Part shown: positions 9,480-20,234 of the stretch, one piece after another
Position numbering within the stretch: position 1 is the stretch's first letter
Layout of the letters: every line of letters begins with the position of its first letter
From: Cristatella mucedo
Taxonomy: Eukaryota > Bryozoa > Phylactolaemata > Cristatellidae
Reading direction: 5' to 3'
Length of the DNA: 64,000 bases
Assembly: GCA_009760855.2 (NCBI GenBank)
Contig: WPIO01000218.1
Coordinates: forward strand, 124,001 to 188,000
Translations under genes and position numbers: made by a program
Notes under the pieces: generated by a model
Databases searched by the model: none
Seen by the model: the letters and a program-made list of their open reading frames with translations, nothing else
Told to the model about the DNA's origin: nothing

Positions 9480-11235
9480 TAGATTATGATAACAAGCCGC
9501 CTTCAGCAGTGTATGGGCACTGGAACAGTGCAATTCACGTCCTCGTATCTCAGGCTACGTTTAAAGCTTGACCGTCGTAACACCGGAATAATGATTCAAA
9601 GTGCATCCACAAAATTTTGCTCCATTGTGCACACGCGTTCTCATGCATTGAATATCAATCGACTGCAACGACCCGGTCCCGTAGGGCAATCCGCCGAAAT
9701 CCGCTGCAATCTGCTACACAGTGACCAGAACTCGTACACTTTAAGCTCTAATTGTGATTGCTCGCTGCTCTACTCTTGGGTAATTGTATACTTGCATAAC
9801 TTCAGTGTGTTTGCCTCTGCCATTCTGCAGCAATGCACTGCAATCGACTGCAACTGCCCAGACCGGTACGTCAATGTATAATTCATTTTCATTTGTACGG
9901 CATGTGTATGTACAGCAACCCGCTAAAAACGACCAGAATACGTACACTTTAACCTCTAATAGTGAGATTGGTTTCGCAAAGCTTCAATTTTCAACGCATG
10001 CTACAAAGCCCACTGGCTAAATTCAACCACATCATTTTAAGCAATTGCGCTCGTACAATCTCGGGCAATGCATGGCAATCTACTGTAACGGCTCGGCTCG
10101 AAGTAGCAATCCACCTCTATCCGTGGCAAGTTGACACTAAATTGGCAGCATAAAGAGCCGATTCTCATTGAATTTCACCTTTCGTTGGGCTAAAAGTTAA
10201 ATCGCAGGAATTTCAAGCTATTTTGCACGTTAATTGGCAACAATAAAAATCAATTGACAGCAATGGCAGGGACCCATAACAAAATCCGCGGCAAATCGGC
10301 GAGAAATCGGCTGCACCAAGCTCCAATTCTCATTCCACGCAACATCTTGTTGCGTTTACACATACTTTCAACCAGCTCTGAGCGTTCAATCTTGGGCAAT
10401 GCATTGCAACAGACAGCAATGGCCTGGGCAAATACGGAAATCCATAATGGTCCATCGCAAATCAGGAAAGTGACTGGGCTAACATCAAATATATCTTACC
10501 TGTCACAGCCCACTGTGTTGAAAATGCAATCAAATTCTGTGAATCAATCGCGAACGTACAATCGCGAGGATTGAACGGCAATCGACAGCCAATGACCCGG
10601 GCTTAGACCCCAATTCCCAGCGAATTGAAGAGAAATTAGCAGCTCGGAAGCCTAAGTTGTCATGACATATAGCATTCCGCTGCGTCCAAAGTAAAACCGT
10701 GAAACATCAAGATGCTTTATTTGTTAACTATCACCAATGCATAGCAATCAACAGCAATGGTAGGGCCCGATAGCGAAATTAGTTCAAAATTGACGAGATT
10801 GGCTGCAACAAACTGCAACTCTCATTCCACGTAACATTTATCTGTTAACGTGCATAATTTGCAACTATGTATGTGTTCTATCGGCGGCAACCCACGGCAA
10901 TTGACGGAAATGGCCCGGGAATTACTCTAATCCATAACGGACAGTTACAATCTTGAGTATTGCACTACACTGTATTGAAAGTGCAGCCACATCCTTTAGA
11001 CAATCGGCAAAGGCCAAATCGAGGGCAATGCACGGCAATCGACGGCAATCGCCCGGTCTCTTCAGCAATCTGGTTCAAATTTGCTAGAAATTGGCTGGTT
11101 GAATTTGTAATTATCCGACCACACAACGGTCACTGTGGGTGCACATACTATCCTTTTTCGCGTTCAACCTTGGGTAATCCATGGCAATCGACGGCAATTG
11201 CACGAGACAATACATCAATATATGATTCTCTGTTA
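9480..11235 (+). repeat. Degenerate tandem array, ~170-bp unit with GGCAATCGACGGCAATGG core
   Basis: A core of the type GGGCAATGCAYGGCAATC-GACGGCAATGGCCCGG recurs near 9,661, 9,835, 10,070, 10,255, 10,398, 10,570, 10,737, 10,885, 11,025 and 11,170, about every 140-230 bp. Several units share a second block, CTGCAACAAACTGCAACTCTC-like, 40-70 bp later. Units are diverged, so this is an old satellite-like array. The short frames in it are not credible genes. The array is repeated in the right arm. Confidence 0.7.
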
Positions 11236-11385
11236 CAGTTAACATTGCTAAAATTCGTGCTTGTTTATCAAGCATGATATTACTCACCATTCAATTGCAT
11301 TTCCATTTGCAGCAAATGTAAAGCGCCTAGAAAGAGATTGAGTTCTCTGAGGGTGCTTTATCAAATGCATTATTATTATTATTAA
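11235..11385 (+). mobile_element. LINE A 3' fragment with ATT tail
   Basis: A short RT remnant (AACATTGCTAAAATTCG) is joined to the LINE A 3' hairpin and an ATT tail. In the right arm this region has two successive tails, and here only one (see findings). Confidence 0.75.
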
Positions 11386-11389
11386 GTGA

Positions 11390-11580
11390 GTATCTGAGCG
11401 TTTATCACCCTTGTTTGGCCTAGGTGATAAGGTGCTCACCTTAAAAATTGTTTGACCATTTTTTTACCTTTCCCCTGAGCGACCAGGTTTGTCCACTCAT
11501 GCCGTCCGACATAAGTAAAGCGCCTGGATAGCGAATACATTCTCTTAGGTAGCCCTTCATGGCATACTCTGACTTGACGA
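11390..11580 (+). mobile_element. SINE1 copy (left arm)
   Basis: A tRNA-like head with a box A-like TGGCCTAGGTGATAAGG, a degenerate box B near 11,490, and the tail AAGCGCCTGGATAGCGAAT...TCTTAGGTAGC. The right-arm copy at 39,045-39,210 retains a better box B. Confidence 0.6.
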
Positions 11581-11688
11581 ATTTTAAAATGAATCTTAAA
11601 ACGTGCCGGATTCATCGCACTATTTGCTGGCTCAGAAATATGTGCCTTTTGTGTACTTTTGTACTTTTGCTGACAATAGCTGGCAATT

Positions 11689-12356
11689 GTATCTCCGTCA
11701 GTAACTCCACAAAGTCATAAAGACCATGTGGGTGTTACGCAGGAGAGTTCTGTACAGCACACTCACAGCCTAAGCGGCTTTCGGTACGCATTCGGTAGCA
11801 CACAGACTTCGTCTCACGCAACAGAGAGAAAGTGGGAAGCATAGCAGATTTAGGAGAGCAGTTGAGGTAGTGAATAGCGTAGAAGTAGCAGTTCAGGACC
11901 GCTGAAAAAGATGTGCCATAGTCGGAGGTTGGAGAGTAGATGTCGTTGCGTAAAAATTGTGGAAGCGAGTTCCACAGTCTAGGACCTGCAGAGCTAAAGC
12001 TTCTGTCACCAACTGTCTTTAAGCGGAGGAATGGGACAGCTAATTTATTGTCCACACAGGACCTGAGGGTGCGAACAGGCTGAAACTGATGGAGCAGTTC
12101 AGCTAGGTACGAAAGAGCCAAGCCGTGGCGGGCCTTGTGGGTCAGCGTAAGAACTTTGCTCTGTATCCTTTGCTCAACCGGCAACCATCCTAGCTCTTTC
12201 AGCAAAGGTGACACATGCTCAAACCGCTGGGACTTGAAGACCAGCCTTGCAGCCATATTCATAGTCCGCTGTAGTGGCATAATAGCTTTCTTTGGTAGCC
12301 CTGCCAAAAGGGAATTACAATAATCAAGCCGAGACAGAACTAAAGAGCTAGTTAAA
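11689..12356 (-). mobile_element. LINE B copy, 5'-truncated, only in the left arm
   Basis: This encodes the C-terminal part of a CR1/L2-like reverse transcriptase on the minus strand, including LDYCNSLLAGLPKKA, GWLPVEQRIQSK and GPRLWNSLPQF. The frame at 12,376-11,735 is open for 213 codons. The corresponding place in the right arm (around 38,925) is an uninterrupted CTGACAATGACTGAAAATAG-like stretch, so the element inserted after the duplication or was exactly lost. Confidence 0.85.
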
Positions 12357-12448
12357 TGACTGACAATAGCTGACAATGCGCACGCTGCTCCTAATCATTC
12401 AGCATCAGATCACGGAAAGGGCTTAGAAAGGCGTTTGGGTGTCTTCCG

Positions 12449-12833
12449 GTGCTTTACAAATGTCATATTAATGGTGCATTTATTGGTGTTACTCATAGTA
12501 CCCTCGTGCTTGATTCGATAACCTCCGCAAAAGACATCTTATTAAAAATATTTATCGTTAGTATGGTTTATGGTTCGTTGCCATTTATTGCCTTGCTGAT
12601 AGCACTGCTGCTACTTCATGGCCGTTTTGTTAAGCGCGTTGTGGCCATTTTATGGCCCGGCGGCATTTACGGCACTGAGGCAAGTTTATGATGGCCCGTT
12701 GACACGCGTGGCGCGTGTGGACGCGTTTATACGGTGGTGCGGGGTTATCAGGGCGACGAGTCACAACATAGGGCGATACCTGGGTTCTGCTCTTAGTCGA
12801 AAGCCGCCGCAGCTGGTTGGTGGTGGGAAATAG
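12449..12833 (+). pseudogene. Frameshifted copy of a 127-codon membrane-protein-like ORF
   Basis: The left-arm counterpart of the intact right-arm frame at 38,820-38,437. An extra base near 12,608 splits it into frames of 80 and 71 codons. The first half has a hydrophobic segment (YGSLPFIALLIAL) and a second follows after the shift. The protein is not recognised. Confidence 0.35.
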
Positions 12834-13064
12834 CCGCCGAGCCCGGTTCCGGTGGGAGGTCGAACATATCTATTTCAGCGTTTGGCAGCGATCGAGTTTA
12901 ATTGGTTAGCCGCTCTAGGCGGTAGAAGGCCTCGCCCGAACGAAAGCGGTCTGGAATACTTGGCCGGAATCAGAGAATCGAAGGACGTAAACGCGAGTGG
13001 CAAAACAGAGCCCTTCAACTAGACGGAGGCTCAGGATGACGAGTTCGCCCTCTGCCATAACCAC

Positions 13065-13195
13065 GTTATTCATGTTGTTTATCAATCATGATATTACTCA
13101 CCATTCAGTTGCAATTCCCTTTGCAGAAAATGTAAAGCGCCTAGAGAGAGATTGAGTTCTATGAGGGCGCTTTACCAAGTGCATTATTATTACTA
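13065..13195 (+). mobile_element. LINE A 3' tail (left arm)
   Basis: LINE A 3' UTR end, hairpin GTAAAGCGCCTAGAGAGAGA...GGGCGCTTT, and ATTATT tail. The same insertion is in the right arm at 38,080-38,220, so it predates the duplication. Confidence 0.75.
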
Positions 13196-13974
13196 TTATT
13201 CACATCGACTGTAAGCTCGATACAATCGACCGACGGATAGACACGCAGTCCCATCAATGACAGCCAATGGCGGAGAGGGGAGGACTGAATGGGTCACAGC
13301 CCCGCCCCAATTATCCACCTTATGGAGCGGGGCCAGGTGTATGGAGCCAATGAGAGGAGGTAATTTCTAATTTCGGTTTTCCAGAGGGGGAGGCTGAGCA
13401 ACTGGGTCGGGCGGCGCGCTTTCGTCGCTCAGATTAAGGAACCGTATAAACCATACATACCAAAAGAACCGTACCAACCAACCATACCAAAAGAAGATCC
13501 CAATGGTACAGAGGAACAAGATTAACTTCGCAGGCGGAGCTCAGCAGCCTGCGGCGGGCTTTCGCCGCTAAGGTCAAAGACTTTTCCAGCTAGGCTGCGG
13601 TCGTAACTGTTCACGCTGAGCTTAGAAGATCGCGCGGATCGCACGAACGCTCGAGCAGAGCGGCTTTCAGTAGAGCGTGCAGTCCTTATTTTTAAAAGAA
13701 TAATTCAATAGAGCATGCCTTTATGTTCCTTGAGGTCTTAAGAGGGCAGCTCGGCCCCGCCTTCGCCGTGCGGCTTGAGGCTCTTCAAATTAGGAGGTAT
13801 GAACTATTTTAATGGGGGTGGAAGCTTTGAAAGGGCCTCCTTCATTTGCAGAGTATCGGGCTTTCAGAAAATCTGCTAATTATAAATGGTACAAAGGTGT
13901 CGGAAAGCCTTGCGATCTTCACCTCTTGTTAAACCCCCTTTTTGTGTCTTCCGGAACAAGTATACCGAAAGAGT
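13196..13974. other. Unassigned arm DNA
   Basis: No convincing gene. There are two TGAG/CAAC-GGGCGGCG-TTCGTCGCT-like blocks near 13,408 and 13,535, about 125 bp apart, which may be an old duplication. The same sequence is in the right arm at 37,300-38,080. Confidence 0.4.
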
Positions 13975-14080
13975 AAATATAATAATAATAATACACTTGT
14001 TATAGCACCCCGCGAAACTCAATCTCTTTCTAGGCACTTCACATTTGCTGCAAAGGAAGCACGATTACCTTTGGACTAGA
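13975..14080 (-). mobile_element. LINE A 3' tail, minus strand
   Basis: AATAATAATAATA tail followed by the hairpin and the TTTGCTGCAAAGGAAGCACG segment. Matched in the right arm at 37,195-37,300. Confidence 0.7.
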
Positions 14081-14157
14081 TCATAAAATTAGAGCTGCCA
14101 AAGGAGGCTCGAGCTGTTAGACCAATTACAGCTGCCAAAGAGCTTGCTAAAAGTTAT

Positions 14158-14350
14158 GTAATGTATCTCCGTCTGTAACTCCACAAAGCCATAAAGACCA
14201 TGTGAGTGTAACGCAGGAGAGTTTCGTATAGTGGACTCACAGACTAAGCAGCTTTGGATAGGCATTCGGTAGCCAACAGACATCATCTCACGCAGCAAAG
14301 AGAATGTGAGAAGCTTAGCAAAGTCTCGAGAGTAGTGTACTATCAAGCAT
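14158..14350 (-). mobile_element. LINE B 3' end fragment
   Basis: LINE B tail and hairpin on the minus strand, matched in the right arm at 36,925-37,118. The frame inside it is only the RT C-terminal end plus UTR. Confidence 0.75.
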
Positions 14351-14399
14351 TTTACAATAAATTTAAAGTAATTAAGAACAACTGCGCCGTCTTTGTTAA

Positions 14400-14920
14400 A
14401 ATAGCTTGGATGACTCCCGGTTGATCAATGGATACTGAGTACAGGTTTCACGCTGACCCACTAGGTCCGCCATGGCTTTTCTTCTTCACATCTAGCTTAA
14501 TTGCTGCACCAGTTTAGTCTCCTCACGCTCTCAAGTTCTGTCTGGATAATACATTAGAGGTTCTGTTACTTCACTTAAAGACCATGGGCGACAGCAAATT
14601 TAGCTCTGCAGGATTCTAGACTGTGGAACTCACTTCCGCAGTTCTTACTAAGCGACATTTACATTACTGTTGCCAACTATAGCACATACTTTCCAGCCGT
14701 CTTGAGCTACTACTTCCATACTATTTGCTACCTCAACTGCTCTCCTGACTCTGCTAGTCTTCACACTTTCTCTGTATTGCGTGAGCTAAAGTCTGTTGGC
14801 TACCGAATGCGTACCGAAAGCCGTCTAGGCTGTGAGGTCGCTATACAAAACCCTCCTGGGTGGTCGCTATACAAAACCCTCCCTTCGTGGCTTTATATAG
14901 TTACAGACGGATATAAAACT
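14400..14920 (+). mobile_element. LINE B RT C-terminal remnant and 3' end
   Basis: A degenerate RT C-terminal domain (LWNSLPQF-like near 14,620) runs into the LINE B 3' UTR, with an internal partial duplication of GGTCGCTATACAAAACCCTCC near 14,835 and 14,862. The right-arm copy is at 36,355-36,870. Confidence 0.65.
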
Positions 14921-15235
14921 GCTGTTGATTGTTGTAATAATGTAATGCACGGCTCACTAAAACTGGTGTACTGTTAAGCATTCCTTAAAAGTCAGCCAAA
15001 AAGATAAATTCTGAATGGTGAGGAGCCACGTGACTTGCCGCTCGCCAGATGCCCGTTAAGCATAAGGTAACGTGTGGGCACAAGTGGAAAATTCCGTAAT
15101 TATTCCGTAAAGGTCAGCCATAACGATAAATTCTGCACACCAAGTGGAAAATTCAATCCTGGAGCTCCCTTATCTTCAAAGAGTGAAGATTTTTGGTTTC
15201 GCGCGGATTCAGGTTGGCTCTACAAGTTAATAATA

Positions 15236-15345
15236 ATTCATTTGTATAGCGCCCCAAGAGAACTAAATCTCTATCCAGGCGCTTCACATATGCCTCAGGG
15301 CTCGAGCCCACGACCTCAGCCAGACCTTGGTCTGACGGTTAGCAC
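15236..15345 (-). mobile_element. SINE1 copy only in the left arm
   Basis: Minus-strand SINE1 with tail AATAATAATTCATTTGTATAGCGC, hairpin and box B (GTCGTGGGCTCGAGCCC in reverse complement). The right arm at about 36,040-36,055 has an uninterrupted GGCTCTACGAGTTACCTGAA, so the SINE arrived after duplication or was lost from the right arm. Confidence 0.75.
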
Positions 15346-15565
15346 AAGCTTTCGAAAAAACGCCAGGGCAAACGAGACCAAAGCAAGGTGCCGAGCGAAC
15401 ATGGCGACGAGCAGTAGAGCGGAAACTAAAGTGCGGCTTGGCAGCGGATACTAAATTGTGGTGTCGCAGCGGAAAGCGTGGCAGCACGTTCGCGCGGTTG
15501 ACTGGACCCGAGGAAATCCCTCCACGCCTTGGATATTGACATAAATCCAGACAGAACCGGAACAA
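15346..15565 (-). CDS. Frame conserved between arms, unrecognised
   Basis: The minus-strand frame 15,565-15,284 and its counterpart at 35,813-36,049 (78 codons) keep the same reading, rich in R, S and P (for example SSGPVNRA, HFSFRS), without frameshift between arms. The left frame is extended artificially by the SINE. Shared reading can be chance at this low divergence. No function suggested. Confidence 0.2.
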
Positions 15566-15993
15566 TGATTAGCCGTTCCCGACTATCGATACAATAGAAT
15601 TAAGAAATCTATCGGACGCTATCAAGCTAAATTTAGCAGCTGGGCTAGAATTCCGCTTTTCCAGGGTCGCCAATATATTTATTTACATTTGCATACTTTA
15701 TCAAGTGTGTTTTTGTTATTTTTATTATTTGCAATTCTAACTTTTACCGATTGACATATCGTGTGTTAGATTTGCGTTGGTTACACACTGAAGCAGCTGA
15801 TTGTATAATGAAGAACTACCGGAACTTACCCATAAGTCTTATCTTGACATGAAGTTGTTTTCTCAACTAAATATTTGAATACGGCATAAGATAATTTTTT
15901 AATTCGACCTCAATGATCGAGACCCTGTTAAATGCTAGAATTTACGAAACGACCGACAAGATAGCCAATGACCGGGGAGCTAAGAACGCCGTA

Positions 15994-16371
15994 TTATCCA
16001 GCTGAGTATCTGACTAGTAGGCGCTGCTGCAATACACCTTTCACACGCTGGCTGTTCAGTCCGTAGATGAACGGATAGCTGACAGGATTATTTGAAATGC
16101 AGAGCAAGCAAAACGCGAGTCGGTGGATCGTATGAGAACGGGCAAATGCACGAGCCGAGAGGACGCGCCACAGACGGACGCCTGCTGACCGAGTGCCGTG
16201 GGCTGGCGTCCCCGACGGTTGACTCTCGTTGTGCAGCTGCAGGTACCTGCAGTGACGCCAAGAACGCGTGTGTGGGTGCGCGCTCGGTCGCGTCCCACAG
16301 ACCAAGCCTATATTTCTTGAAGAACGACTACAATGATCCGTATGCAGATGAGGACCCCTACGAGAATGCAT
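15994..16371 (-). pseudogene. Possible class A GPCR fragment (TM7 and helix 8), left-arm copy
   Basis: The minus-strand frame ends with a hydrophobic helix, FCLLCISNN, running into YPFIYGLNSQRV (about 16,045-16,070), which fits the end of TM7 and start of helix 8 of rhodopsin-family receptors, with Tyr where the Asn of NPxxY is usual. The frame then stops at a TAA where the right arm has a GAA codon. The first ~80 residues do not look like a receptor, so this could be one exon of a lost gene or a chance match. On the same strand further upstream (16,311-16,420) a second hydrophobic stretch, FLKATLVCSFFVLK and following, is conserved between arms. Confidence 0.3.
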
Positions 16372-16624
16372 ATGATTTTTAAGACGAAGAAGGAGCAGAC
16401 CAGGGTAGCTTTTAAGAAAGAATTGCGAGACGGTATACTACTCACTGCACTTTACGATTATGCTCACTTAAGTCTCGATGTCTTCGTAGTATACTAAATA
16501 CATAAGAAAATTTCCATGTGAATATAAATGAAACACCATTGAATGGAAGCCGTTCTAGAATAGATTTACGAAATGTAGAATTTTATAAGCAGAGCCAGTA
16601 GCCAGTGACGTCTTTTAATGTATA

Positions 16625-16770
16625 GTACTGTTTTGATTAGGGGAACCTGGTTTGACCCACTGGTTAAGGGGCCCCGATCGTGGTCAAGGGCTCGAGCCCT
16701 GTGGGATATGTGAAGCGCTTGAATAGAGGTTAGGTTCTCTTAGCTTGCTATACAAATGAATTATATTTTT
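16625..16770 (+). mobile_element. SINE1 copy (left arm)
   Basis: A tRNA-like head with ACCTGGTTTGACCCACTGGT, box B GGGCTCGAGCCC, tail GAAGCGCTTGAATAGAGGTT...TATACAAATGAATTATA. The right-arm copy is at 34,610-34,745 on the minus strand. Confidence 0.7.
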
Positions 16771-18060
16771 ACTTTAAGTCAATGTAGCTAGCACTTGGTC
16801 TATGAAAGAAGCTCTCTGGGGGAATGAAGTTGCTGATTTCTATACACCCCATTTTTTATCTTTTGACTTGATTGATCCTTGCTGCAGGTGTAGCTTTACA
16901 CTATAATTGACTTCTTGTCAGAGCTTACATAGTTATGATGCCTTTGACAGTGGACAGAAAATCTGACGCAGACTGTGGGTCTCCGACATAATTACTCAAG
17001 TCACTGCTAGATGCACACTATTTGCAATCACATTTTATAAATTACTGTACTTGCCAGGTTGAGACCATTATCTGTATGTAAATGGTTATCTCATCGTATT
17101 GAATTTCCCGAAGACTGTGGCTTTATCGAAGTCATTCTGCAAAGAGTTTCAGATTTTTTCAGAATGTGACCAAGAGCTCTACATCTGCTCAACTAGCCTT
17201 GTTTGCTACCAGAACCATATTGCATTGATTTCGTAGCTTCGATCTATTTTGGTCACCGTATTGACAAGCCCTTCTTGCAAGTCAAATATCTTCAGCAGTT
17301 TCTGGAGTTCTTGGCTATTAAAACTGATTTGGCTCTCTTACTTAGTCGCTCGCGAGGCATTGCCAATTAGCAAAAAAACGTGCCTCTGCATACGATATAG
17401 AGAGGCCATTTTGGATTAATAATGTCACTGCCTAAGGCTCTCATTGAAACCCCCACCCCCGTGGCCCAAATTTCCCTTAACTTATTTTCTTGCTCACGCT
17501 GACTACTCTGAGATAGTTAGCCACAACATTTAGCCGGTTTAGTAGCTCCCACTGCGTTATGCCGACTACTGCTTCTGCCATTTTTGGTTAGATGCTCGCT
17601 CTGACCTTCTCCACTCCGCGAGACTTCGATTTCAGGTAGGCTTATTTGATAACAAGTAGATCTGCAATCGAACCAAGTAGAGCTGTAGTGCTACGTCAAA
17701 GAGTAAGTGCATATATTTTCCGCGTAATTGAATTTATTTTCAACCAAAAAATGCCTGGGATAAATTGATTATCGCAAAACGGCACAGCTGCTGTAATTTT
17801 GACACTAATTATATCGACTATAAAAGAGATTAAAGACATGCTAGTTATATATTGTCTGCGAAAATTTAATTTTTGACTAAATTATGAAATAAAGACTGAA
17901 GGAAAAAATGATTTTTTGACTTCGCACATCACATCACAACGGTAGAATTGATTAATTAGAAAATTAATACGGAGTAGTTTGCATTTATTTTGGCCTGTCC
18001 GAAAATTTTGATTGCTATGGCACTTACGGAGACTTGAAGAGTCTCCTTAGAGATTGTTTC
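16771..18060. other. Unassigned arm DNA, no gene seen
   Basis: Both arms carry this segment (right arm 33,330-34,610). No frame longer than about 60 codons is shared by both arms and no repeat family is recognised. A C-rich run lies at 17,448-17,460. Confidence 0.5.
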
Positions 18061-18064
18061 ACTG

Positions 18065-18200
18065 CGGTCTGTTTTAAGGAACAGAGGTCAATAGCTTACA
18101 CAAAGAGACCAAGGTCGCAGGCTCAAGAACGACTGCATATATTAAGCACATGGATAGAGACGATTCTCTCTTAGGGCGCTCTGAAAAGGATTTATACTCG
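18065..18200 (+). mobile_element. SINE1 copy (left arm inner edge)
   Basis: Box B-like AAGGTCGCAGGCTCAAGAAC and tail AAGCACATGGATAGAGACG...CTCTTAGGGCGCTCTGAAAA. The right-arm copy is at 33,180-33,320. The short frame across it is an artefact. Confidence 0.65.
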
Positions 18201-18227
18201 CGCATGGCCCTATTCGATTGGCTCCTC

Positions 18228-18565
18228 CACCAGGCCAAGCATCGTACCACCTGCTTGTCGGAATCCAACAATCTACCAATACCTCCTACAAACATCAAAT
18301 CCTTTGGAGACCGTTCATTTAGTTCGTATGCTGGAATACGATGTTTTATTACACATACTAGTTTAATAATAATGATAGCGATACATCATCTGTGGGGAAC
18401 GCTATGAGAGCTGCATTCTTGTCTAGGCACTTTTTATCGTCGGGAAAGGAAGCATGAGAAATGATTAGCGACAACACCAGGCTCACATTTAAGCATTTGC
18501 ATAAGCACGACAATTGTAAAGCGCCTAGAGAGAGATTGAGTTCTCTGAGAGCGCTTTATCAAGTG

Positions 18566-18601
<36 letters not shown>

Positions 18602-18955
18602 GCTCCCAGAGCCTGAAACTCCCTCACGACTTGCATCAGAACATCCCCTGACTTGACTACATTTAAAAAGAATTTTAAAACGCTCCTATTTAGGACAGCA
18701 TTTAGTATGTCCCTCTGATTCGACCTTCATGTGCTTATGCTTGCTGACACTGTGCATGCTGCCACTAACCATATTTGCATGCTGATCCTGTGCATGTCAA
18801 CCCTAACCATGTTAGTTGTTTTGTTTGCTTATCAAGCATGATATTACTCATGATTCGTCGCGTTTCCCTTAGCATCAAATGTGAAGAACTTAGAAAGAGA
18901 TCAAGTTCTCTCAGGGCAGTTTATCAAGTGCATTATTATTATATTATTATTATTA
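18228..18955 (+). mobile_element. Scrambled LINE A fragments at the arm-spacer junction
   Basis: 18,228-18,340 is an RT C-terminal piece (QAKHRTTCLSESNN), 18,500-18,597 a 3' hairpin with a long ATT run, and 18,598-18,955 the rest of the RT end, the 3' UTR and a second ATT tail. The second part directly continues the coding of the first (AWNSLPT-like near 18,600), so a LINE A with an internal insertion of another tail is likely. Confidence 0.6.
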
Positions 18956-19049
18956 AAGTTCACAACTGGCTACTCAACCTGCTGCTGCTGAAATCTTTGA
19001 TCGTCTGAAGAGGCCCACTGTGATCCTGGTAGGCTTAAAAAAAAGTTTG

Positions 19050-19215
19050 CATTTCATAGAATGGATAGCATATGCATCTCCATCTGTAAGTCCATGAAGA
19101 AACAAAAACTATGAACCTGTTACACTGGAAGGTTTTCTGTAGAGCTCTCAATGCCTAATCGGCTTTCAGTAATAAATCCGGTAGCCAAATTAATTCATTT
19201 GAGGAAACAAATCGA
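19050..19215 (-). mobile_element. Degenerate LINE B 3' end
   Basis: GCATCTCCATCTGTAAGTCC, CCTAATCGGCTTTCAGTA and the AACAAATCGAAAGC segment match the LINE B minus-strand 3' end with many changes, indicating an old copy. Confidence 0.5.
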
Positions 19216-19569
19216 AAGCATAGCTAAGGCATTAGAGCTGTTAGTAAGGCCGTTATCGAGTGCTCGGATTTATAAGCGATCTAACTAAGCTAGTGGGGTT
19301 AGTTTTTCGATCGTCAGAAGTACGATGGCAAATAAAAATAGAAATACATCTGATATAGCATCCTCGGAGTGCTCGTTCTCTATTTCTAGGATCTTTACAT
19401 TTGCATCAGCTTTTAGACCTCTCGGCAAGATCATGTCACATGATTTGATTGCCTGCATTAAAGTGAAACAGCTAGGGCGAAGAGATGTTCTGCAGGTCAG
19501 CCGTAAAACTACTGAAGCAAAGGTACCAGTAGCCTCTCAAATGGTGTGCTAAGCATTGTACCGTTATGC

Positions 19570-19740
19570 CATCACAGCTGACCGAAGTAAAGTCACCTAC
19601 TTTCAGCTACATATTATTCAAGAATTCCGGCTTGCTTAGACAGGGATACTACATCTAAATAGGTCCGTGCATTTGTGACATGCCATTTCCCTTTTTATAC
19701 CACACTGTTTACTAGCTGATCTTGTCATCAGGCCCTTCAT
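19570..19740 (+). mobile_element. Degenerate LINE A RT remnant
   Basis: Contains CACCTACTTTCAGCTACATA and GACAGGGATACTACATCTAA, which align with the RT segment YFQLHNIAKI...LDTDTTSK. A decayed minus-strand LINE A tail lies at 19,340-19,410. Confidence 0.4.
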
Positions 19741-20234
19741 TTTGAAGAACTTCTAGCCCTATTAGGACCGGAATATGAGCAACTGCATGCACTTGTGCCT
19801 GAAGCAAGGTATTTCCCCAGTAGGCAAACATACCAAAATGAAAGGAGGGAAATTCCCCCAATTAATGCTGCCTATGCTGCCAAGACTGGCTCAGAACCAG
19901 TACAAATTGAGAATCTAGTTTGTCTACTTTGTATCGAATACTTATGCCCCTACTAGGTCCGGAATCTAAATGGTATTCACATACAATTTTCAAAATGTAT
20001 CTATTACCACTGAAGTCAAACTGTGTAGTAGGCATAAGGTATTATGGCAGCAGCCTTTTTGTTTGCTGACTAGTAGATATCAACTGGCTAGTTGATATCA
20101 GTAGCAGATACAAACTGGCTTGAATCAAAGGTCTGGCTCACATGCTGCTTTAGCAGCTGCAGCCACAGTGAAGCAATTCAACTGTCCTAGCCTTTTGTAG
20201 GGCCATCAAAATATTTCGTACTGTCAAGTTGCCG

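Larger units (their letters stand above)
8118..18228 (+). repeat. Left arm of a large inverted duplication
   Basis: The reverse complement of 33,148-42,704 matches this segment from end to end in the same order: LINE A RT, GGCAATC repeat array, SINE1, membrane-like ORF, LINE tails, LINE B pieces, GPCR-like fragment, SINE1. By-eye identity is about 94-95% in the stretches I compared. Similarity ends at about 8,118 on the outside, where the right arm turns into Polinton DNA, and at 18,228 inside, where a LINE A scrap begins. Confidence 0.9.

Noticed and set aside
9486-11277. Several 60-130 codon ORFs in the left arm (and mirrors at 39,540-41,308) as genes
   Set aside because: They fall in the ~170-bp repeat array, change frame between arms and have no domain.
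16092-16382. Plus-strand 96-codon ORF as a Cys-rich protein
   Set aside because: It overlaps the GPCR-like frame on the other strand, is interrupted in the right arm (TATTAG at the matching place), and has no domain. Kept only as an open question in the findings.
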